From the NCBI GenBank assembly GCA_947289115.1, contig CAMYPG010000010.1:1-20789 (forward strand): DNA of 20,789 nt, given 5' to 3'. How positions within the stretch are numbered: the first letter of the stretch is position 1; every line of letters starts with the position of its first letter. The notes under the pieces were generated by a model. It did no database searches. It saw only the letters and a program-made list of their open reading frames with translations, and was not told the origin of the DNA. This document shows, in pieces, positions 15,450-20,789 of this stretch. This DNA comes from an uncultured Gardnerella sp. Its GTDB lineage: Bacteria; Actinomycetota; Actinomycetes; Actinomycetales; Bifidobacteriaceae. A program made the position numbers and the translations under genes.

Positions 15450-18400
15450 ATGGAAGGTAATATTTCTTATGCTATCGGCATTGACGTCGGTTTAAATTCA
15501 GTAGGTCTTGCTGCGATTCGTTTGGATAATAATGGTGAACCTATAAGAATACTTAAAGCAATGAGTGTTATTCATGATGCTGGTATTGATCCAAATGGGG
15601 CAAAAGAATCTGATACGCGTAAAGCAATTTCTGGTGTCGCGCGGCGCGTGCGCAGGCTGTATCGTCAGCGCAGACGTCGTTTGCAGAAACTTGATTTTCT
15701 ATTGCATTCATTGGGTTTTCCTGTTGTTGAAAACAAGGATTTAGATTTTTCTGATTCGTTTACTCCATGGATTTTTCGTGCAAAACTTGCTGATGAATAT
15801 ATTGCGGATGAAAAACAACGTAAACAAATGTTAAGCGTTGCAATTCGTCATATTGCTAGACATCGTGGTTGGCGCAATCCTTATCAGTCAATAAAATCAA
15901 TGACACAAGAGACTGAGTATTCTGAATTTTACAATGAGTTGCTAAAAAATATTGAAAAGTTTGCGCCGGGAGTAAGTTGTGAAGGTTCTACGCCTGCGCA
16001 ATTAGTGCGTGATTATCTTTTATCACAACAAGGTAAAGCCTCGCGTCGCTTACGTATAACTACGGACGATAGAAGGAAAAATCATCCAAACTCATTAGAT
16101 CCTGTTTTACCACGTAAGCTAATGCAAAGTGATAACATGCTTGAGATTCTCAATATTTTCAATGTGCAACATATTGATAACAAGTATGTTAGAGAGCAGA
16201 TTATTAATGCTGTTTTTTATGCGAAATCTCCGCGTGGATCTGCAGAAAATCGTGTTGGCAAGGATGCTATAACAGGAAAGGGTAAGCGTGCACTAAAGGC
16301 ATCGTTAGCGTTTCAGAAATATCGAATCATATCTACTATTTCTAATCTGCGCATAAGAGAAAATTCAAAAGAGCGTTGTTTAACAATAGAAGAAAAGCAA
16401 AGTGTTTATAAATTATTAACAACTTCGACTGATGAGTATTCAAAAGAGAAAAGCGCTGAAGCGCCATTATATACTTGGATTGATGTAGCTGATTGCCTCG
16501 GAATTGAACGCTATAAGTTGCGTGGAGTAGGATCGCAAATAGAAGATGGAGAATCTGTTGGTAATCGTCCTCCAATGTTGAATAGTGAGTTAGCTATTCT
16601 TTATGCGAATGCTAAATCTTTAAAGCAATCGTTGATTACTTGGTGGTTAGCTGCTAATCGTACGCAAGAAGATAAAGAAGCTTTTATTGAGATATTGAGC
16701 AACACGGTAGACATAGAAGCAATTCATGATAATCCTGAATATCAAGATAAGTACGGTTCAGCAATAGCGTTTATTGATTCAATAGATGAAACAGAAATTG
16801 CGGCATTGGAAAATATTTCATTGCCTAATGGTCGTGCTGCTTATAGTTTGGAAACATTAGATGAACTCAATAAGCAAATGCTTGAAACTGATGATGATTT
16901 ATTTGAAGCTCGCAAAAAGTTATTTAATTTACCAAATAATTGGCGTCCATCTGAAGCTCCTATTGCAGAGCCAACAGGTAATCCTTCAGTTGATCGAGTA
17001 TTGAAAATTGTGCATCGATTCCTTATAAGTGCTAAAAATCGTTGGGGGAATCCTGAACGTATTAATATTGAACATGTTCGTTCTGGATTCCAATCTAAAA
17101 AAATGGCAAATTCATATAAGGAATTATTAGATAAACGAACCAAAGGTAAAGAAAATCTTAAAGCAATGATGCGGAATTCTTTGCATTTAGGCACGAGTGA
17201 TTCTATTTCAGATGCAGATATACGCCGTTATGAGGCTGTTCAACGTCAGAATGGTCAATGTTTGTATTGTGGCTCTGAGATTACTTATAATACTTGTGAG
17301 CTAGACCATATTGTTCCGCGTAAGGGGCCAGGTTCTACGAATACTCGTGAGAATTTAGTTGCTACTTGCTCATCGTGTAATGCGCAAAAGTGTAATACTC
17401 CTTTTGCAACTTGGTGCGAACAGTCTACATATTGCAAGAATCATGATATTAGTGTGGATTCCGCTATTAATCGGGTTCGTGCTTTTATTTTCCCTCCTAA
17501 CTCATACGACAAACGTGGTGCTAGCCAATTCAAAAAAGAAGTTATATCTCGCTTGAAACAAAAGGTTGGTGATGAAGCGTTCGATAATCGCTCTATTGAA
17601 TCGGTTGCATGGATGGCAAACGAATTGCATCATAGAATTGATTGGTATTATAATTCACAGAATTATCAAACAAACAATGGTATTTCCGATATAACTAATA
17701 AAGCTCAAACAAATGTTGGAGTTTATGCTGGATTGCTTACTGCTATAGCAAGAAGAATGTCTGGAATTGACGGAAAACTAGAGTTCTTTGATGGTAGAAG
17801 AAAAACTCGTTTTGATAGACGACATCATGCAGTTGATGCATCAGTAATTGCAATGATGACTCCTGGAATAGCTCAAGTACTTTCAATTAAATGCAATCTG
17901 CGTGAAACACAGTTATTGCAAGGCAATAAAGTGGTTCCTGGTGGTATTGATTGGAGAGAATATCCAACGGCTAATGATCAAGGATATCAGCAATATGCTA
18001 ATTGGTCTGTTCGTATGAATGCGTTATTGAAACTTCTTAATGAAGAAATGAGAGCTGATCGTATTGCTGTGGTTAATTCTATTCGTTTGAGATACAGTAA
18101 TTCTTCTGTTCACCAATATGAGGTAAATGCATTATTGAAGTTGCATGTCGGTGATGAAATCGACAGTGAAACAATCCGACGTGCTTCTACTCCTGCACTT
18201 TATTGTGCTTTGACAAGGAATCCTGATTATGATGTAAAAAATGGTCTTCCTGAAAATCCAAATAGAACTATCCTGTTGCATAATAAGAAGCTAAATGCTG
18301 ATGATTCGATTACTTTTTTCAAAGCACAAGCAGTGCAGCTTTTCGTACGAGAAGGTTCTGCAAAGATTGGTAATTCTACCCACCATCTACGTATTTATGA

Positions 18401-19010
18401 ATGCTTTGAAAAGTTGAAAAGTGGGAAAATTAAAAAATCTTATGGAATGATTCGTGTATTTCAAAATGATTTGCACAGACATATTCATGAAGATTTATTC
18501 TCGTGTGATTTGCCTGAGCAATCTATCTCAATGAGATATGCTGATACGAAAGTTGCTCATGCTGTGCAAACAGATAATGCTAATTATCTCGGATATCTTG
18601 TGCCTGGCGATGAGATTATCGTTGATTTTAGTCATGCTAAATTATCAGAAAATATAGGTACATTTGTAGAATTCCTAAACAAAATAGGAGCAAATTGTGC
18701 AGCATATAACCATTGGGTGGTTGTGGGTACAGACAATGAAACAACTTTGATACTTAAACCATCGATGATTTCTTCTGAAGGAATTGACAAGTTGTATTCG
18801 AATTGCAAGCTCAATAACTTCGATTATTCTTCTTATGAAAAATCTATTAATAAGATTCTAGTTGGTAAAGGTTGGCGTGTTTCGGTTAATGTATTAGCCA
18901 AGTATAATGCAGCAACTATTCGACGTAATGCGTTAGGTGAACCTCGTTGGGCATCGCATTCGCATTTACCTATCTCTTGGCGTTGGAATACTGGAGAAAA
19001 TAGAGAATAG
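15450..19010 (+). CDS. cas9: CRISPR-associated endonuclease Cas9, type II-C
   Basis: Cas9 uses a crRNA:tracrRNA guide to cut both strands of target DNA. All catalytic residues are present (numbered from ATG 15450, 1186 aa): RuvC-I D12 in YAIGIDVGLNSVG, arginine-rich bridge helix (RRVRRLYRQRRRRLQKL, ~66-82), RuvC-II E541 (INIEHVRSG), HNH D619-H620 with N635/N644, and RuvC-III H792-H793...D796 (RHHAVDASVIAMM). Four cysteines, C604/C607 and C640/C643, flank the HNH histidine and probably bind zinc, as in Actinomyces Cas9. Size and the cas9-cas1-cas2 order without csn2 or cas4 indicate II-C. The start is uncertain: ATG 15438 and TTG 15432 are in frame and none has a Shine-Dalgarno. Codon use is AT-rich compared with the core genes, suggesting horizontal acquisition. 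Confidence 0.97.
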   Translation: MEGNISYAIGIDVGLNSVGLAAIRLDNNGEPIRILKAMSVIHDAGIDPNGAKESDTRKAISGVARRVRRLYRQRRRRLQKLDFLLHSLGFPVVENKDLDFSDSFTPWIFRAKLADEYIADEKQRKQMLSVAIRHIARHRGWRNPYQSIKSMTQETEYSEFYNELLKNIEKFAPGVSCEGSTPAQLVRDYLLSQQGKASRRLRITTDDRRKNHPNSLDPVLPRKLMQSDNMLEILNIFNVQHIDNKYVREQIINAVFYAKSPRGSAENRVGKDAITGKGKRALKASLAFQKYRIISTISNLRIRENSKERCLTIEEKQSVYKLLTTSTDEYSKEKSAEAPLYTWIDVADCLGIERYKLRGVGSQIEDGESVGNRPPMLNSELAILYANAKSLKQSLITWWLAANRTQEDKEAFIEILSNTVDIEAIHDNPEYQDKYGSAIAFIDSIDETEIAALENISLPNGRAAYSLETLDELNKQMLETDDDLFEARKKLFNLPNNWRPSEAPIAEPTGNPSVDRVLKIVHRFLISAKNRWGNPERINIEHVRSGFQSKKMANSYKELLDKRTKGKENLKAMMRNSLHLGTSDSISDADIRRYEAVQRQNGQCLYCGSEITYNTCELDHIVPRKGPGSTNTRENLVATCSSCNAQKCNTPFATWCEQSTYCKNHDISVDSAINRVRAFIFPPNSYDKRGASQFKKEVISRLKQKVGDEAFDNRSIESVAWMANELHHRIDWYYNSQNYQTNNGISDITNKAQTNVGVYAGLLTAIARRMSGIDGKLEFFDGRRKTRFDRRHHAVDASVIAMMTPGIAQVLSIKCNLRETQLLQGNKVVPGGIDWREYPTANDQGYQQYANWSVRMNALLKLLNEEMRADRIAVVNSIRLRYSNSSVHQYEVNALLKLHVGDEIDSETIRRASTPALYCALTRNPDYDVKNGLPENPNRTILLHNKKLNADDSITFFKAQAVQLFVREGSAKIGNSTHHLRIYECFEKLKSGKIKKSYGMIRVFQNDLHRHIHEDLFSCDLPEQSISMRYADTKVAHAVQTDNANYLGYLVPGDEIIVDFSHAKLSENIGTFVEFLNKIGANCAAYNHWVVVGTDNETTLILKPSMISSEGIDKLYSNCKLNNFDYSSYEKSINKILVGKGWRVSVNVLAKYNAATIRRNALGEPRWASHSHLPISWRWNTGENRE

Positions 19011-19017
19011 AGGAATT

Positions 19018-19926
19018 ATGCAGAATGCATGGCGTGTGATTGATTGCACTAATTTACAAGGTGAATTACGGTATATTCGCGGTAGGATTTTAGTGTGTGA
19101 TCACGCATTAGAGCAGAAAGTTGAAATTCCGCTAGCTGAAACGGCAATATTGCTTATTGGTTTGCATTGTAATTGTTCTGCAGGTCTTCTTCATCAGTGT
19201 GCTGAATATGGTACTTGTGTAATGACCTGTGATTGGCGATGCGTTCCTGTCAGTGCTATGCATTCGTGGACAAATGTTCCTACGAGAATTACAGTTCGTC
19301 AATTGTCTCAGGCAACAATGAGTGTTCCTCGAAGAAAAGCAGCGTGGGCTCAGATTGTTCGCGCGAAAATACGTGGACAAGCGGCTTGCCTTGATTTATT
19401 AAATAAAGAGGGAGGTGGATTATTACGAGGATTATCTAATACTGTTCGTTCTGGGGATGTAACGAATAGGGAAGGTCAAGCTGCTCGTGAATATTGGAAA
19501 CGTATTTTTCCCGAGGAAGAAGATTTTCATCGTAAACCCGGGTCTGGTCAAGATAGGAATGCTTTACTTGACTATGCTTACATGGTGTTGCGTGGTTTCT
19601 CCATTCGTGCAGTTCTATCTGCCGGGCTTAATCCAACAATGGGTATGAATCATCATAATGGTACTAATTATTTCTGCTTAGCAGATGACATAATTGAACC
19701 GTTTAGACCAGCTGTTGATTACGCTGTTTCAAAATTATCATTCTCAGATACTCCAAATGATAAAGCAGTTAAAAAGTATTTAATCGACAGTGTTAATCAA
19801 CAGTTTAATGGTTCTGGACATACGATTCCTAGTGCCTTATCTGATTTAGCTCAATCATATGGTATTTATGTGGAAAAAGGCGTGGAAGAATTTCAAGTAC
19901 CACAATTCGTAAGGAGTGGATTATGA
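19018..19926 (+). CDS. cas1: CRISPR-associated integrase Cas1, type II
   Basis: Cas1 forms the spacer-integration complex with Cas2 and joins new spacers to the array. The 302-residue protein has the expected N-terminal beta domain and C-terminal helical domain. Metal-ligand candidates are E152 (NREGQAAREYW), H212 (NHHNGTNYF) and E227 (ADDIIEPFRP); the 15-residue H-to-E spacing matches type II Cas1 proteins. ATG 19018 lies 7 nt after the cas9 stop with AGAGGA in between, so it is translated from the cas9 message. In-frame sequence upstream of 19018 overlaps cas9 and is not Cas1-like. It overlaps cas2 by four bases. Confidence 0.97.
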   Translation: MQNAWRVIDCTNLQGELRYIRGRILVCDHALEQKVEIPLAETAILLIGLHCNCSAGLLHQCAEYGTCVMTCDWRCVPVSAMHSWTNVPTRITVRQLSQATMSVPRRKAAWAQIVRAKIRGQAACLDLLNKEGGGLLRGLSNTVRSGDVTNREGQAAREYWKRIFPEEEDFHRKPGSGQDRNALLDYAYMVLRGFSIRAVLSAGLNPTMGMNHHNGTNYFCLADDIIEPFRPAVDYAVSKLSFSDTPNDKAVKKYLIDSVNQQFNGSGHTIPSALSDLAQSYGIYVEKGVEEFQVPQFVRSGL

Positions 19927-20255
19927 AAGTCGATGAGGACAGTGGTGGCATGTGGTGTTTAGTAATGTTTGATTTACCAGTGAAAACAAAAGTGGAGCGT
20001 CATGCTGCAACTGTATTTCGCAATATGCTGCTTGATATGGGATATGCAATGGTGCAATTTTCTGTATATGTTCGTTATAGTCCCACTCAAACAGGAAATA
20101 GAACTTCAGTAAAAATAATTAAGGATAATCTTCCGCCGCGTGGATCTATACGCATTTTACATGTCAGTGATCATCAATGGTCATCTGCGCAACGTTATTA
20201 CAATGCCAGGCAAGAAAAGAAAGAAGAAACCCCAGATATCGCTATGCTTTTTTAA
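19923..20255 (+). CDS. cas2: CRISPR-associated protein Cas2
   Basis: Cas2 is the dimeric scaffold that bridges two Cas1 dimers during spacer acquisition. The 110-residue protein has the ferredoxin-like fold signature: first strand MWCLVMFDLPV with the conserved Asp (D17), then RNMLLDMGYAMVQFSVYVRY and SIRILHVSDHQW. The ATG overlaps the cas1 stop as ATGA (19923-19926), implying translational coupling. An internal ATG at 19950 would remove nine residues before the first strand and is a weaker start candidate. The nine-residue acidic lead (KVDEDSGG) is a little longer than in many type II Cas2 proteins. The 3' end abuts the anti-repeat region, which would be transcribed in the opposite direction. 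Confidence 0.96.
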   Translation: MKVDEDSGGMWCLVMFDLPVKTKVERHAATVFRNMLLDMGYAMVQFSVYVRYSPTQTGNRTSVKIIKDNLPPRGSIRILHVSDHQWSSAQRYYNARQEKKEETPDIAMLF

Positions 20256-20304
20256 TCGTAAAAAGCTTTATAATAGTTGAAATTCTACCATTCTTGATGA
20301 TATA
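20240..20304 (-). ncRNA. Candidate tracrRNA anti-repeat (minus strand), 3' end undetermined
   Basis: Read leftward from 20304, this is a shortened complement of the crRNA repeat: TATATC (20304-20299), ATC, AAGAATGGTAGAA (20295-20283) and TTTCAAC (20282-20276). Against the crRNA repeat it would pair 6 + 13 + 7 bp, leaving a 6-nt AUUAGC bulge on the crRNA and a 3-nt bulge on this RNA, the bulged duplex expected of type II guides. The extended -10 of repeat 1 (TGATATAAT, ending at 20309) would start transcription near 20302. Downstream is a hairpin (20266-20246), but I cannot identify a standard nexus or terminator, so its identity as the tracrRNA is inferred and its end is unknown. Confidence 0.6.
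20246..20269 (+). terminator. Weak hairpin at the end of the cas operon
   Basis: GCTTTTT (20246-20252, overlapping the cas2 stop) pairs with AAAAAGC (20260-20266) and is followed by TTT. The inverted anti-repeat just beyond it may add to transcript termination. Confidence 0.45.
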
Positions 20305-20305
20305 C

Positions 20306-20789
20306 CAATTATATCAAGAATGGTAGAAGCTAATTTTCAACTGAGGATACTGTTAAACTTGCTGCGACTCAATTATATCAAGAATGGTAGAAGCTAATTT
20401 TCAACGAAAACGCGGTAGTATGTAGCTGCACAACAATTATATCAAGAATGGTAGAAGCTAATTTTCAACATATAGCAAAAACATGTAAGCCTGTAGGCAA
20501 TTATATCAAGAATGGTAGAAGCTAATTTTCAACGTAAATAACAGTATTAAAGATAGTAAAACAATTATATCAAGAATGGTAGAAGCTAATTTTCAACTTC
20601 CTCGCACGCGCCTTTACTTTCTAACCAATTATATCAAGAATGGTAGAAGCTAATTTTCAACTTGAGCGATGCTATAAAGCACAGGAGGACAATTATATCA
20701 AGAATGGTAGAAGCTAATTTTCAACTGTGACTTCTGACCCTATCAGACTCACTCAATTATATCAAGAATGGTAGAAGCTAATTTTCAAC
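20306..20789 (-). CRISPR. Type II-C CRISPR array, eight repeats visible, continues beyond window
   Basis: Eight identical 36-nt repeats start at 20306, 20370, 20434, 20498, 20562, 20626, 20690 and 20754, separated by seven unrelated spacers of exactly 28 nt (period 64). On the plus strand the repeat begins CAATTATATCAAGAATGG and ends AGAAGCTAATTTTCAAC. On the minus strand it begins GTTGAAAATTAGC, the usual GTT start of type II crRNA repeats, and ends CTTGATATAATTG, which contains an extended -10 promoter. I therefore assign transcription to the minus strand, toward cas2. No repeat is degenerate at the cas2 end, and the far end and any leader lie outside the window. Confidence 0.98.

Noticed and set aside
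20306..20789. Plus-strand transcription of the array
   Set aside because: The plus-strand repeat begins CAATT, lacks the usual GTT start, and the -10-like box occurs only on the minus strand; not formally excluded.

Overview
The window looks like a low-to-mid G+C member of the Bifidobacteriaceae, most likely Gardnerella or a close relative. I infer this from the actinobacterial character of the housekeeping proteins (the RF1, PrmC, Sua5, WecA-like, IMP dehydrogenase and oligoribonuclease set), the LAxTG cell-wall anchor, and the AT-leaning codon use. No rRNA or tRNA is present to confirm the species.

Layout. Positions 1-10990 are ordinary core genome, almost all on the + strand: the tail of a sortase-anchored surface protein, rpmE behind a possible L31 leader, prfA-prmC, a TsaC/Sua5-family tRNA-modification gene, a WecA/MraY-family glycosyl-1-phosphate transferase, guaB (which appears leaderless, with an unusual hairpin cluster in front), orn, a Pif1-type helicase and proS. 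Strong hairpin terminators close rpmE, guaB and proS.

Positions 10990-15450 are AT-rich accessory DNA. They hold a zinc-ribbon/transmembrane protein gene split by a nine-cytosine tract (a candidate phase-variable locus), a small membrane protein, a leftward ssb paralogue, a palindrome containing a perfect DnaA box, and a decayed CAP-domain surface protein gene with an internal stop and a frameshift.

Positions 15450-20789 are a compact type II-C CRISPR-Cas system: cas9, cas1, cas2 and the first eight repeats of an array that runs off the window. Repeats are 36 nt and all seven spacers are 28 nt. Read on the minus strand, each repeat begins GTTG and ends with a perfect extended -10 promoter (TGATATAAT), so the array is probably transcribed leftward from promoters inside the repeats. 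Between cas2 and the first repeat lies an inverted, shortened repeat copy that fits a tracrRNA anti-repeat. It is placed so that minus-strand transcription through spacer 1 and repeat 1 would fuse guide, repeat and anti-repeat in one RNA, a natural single-guide-like arrangement. This is the most interesting part of the window.

Functionally, Cas9 would cut invading DNA, Cas1-Cas2 would acquire spacers, and the minus-strand RNAs would supply guides and possibly the tracrRNA. The neighbouring accessory genes are surface or membrane proteins with signs of phase variation or decay.
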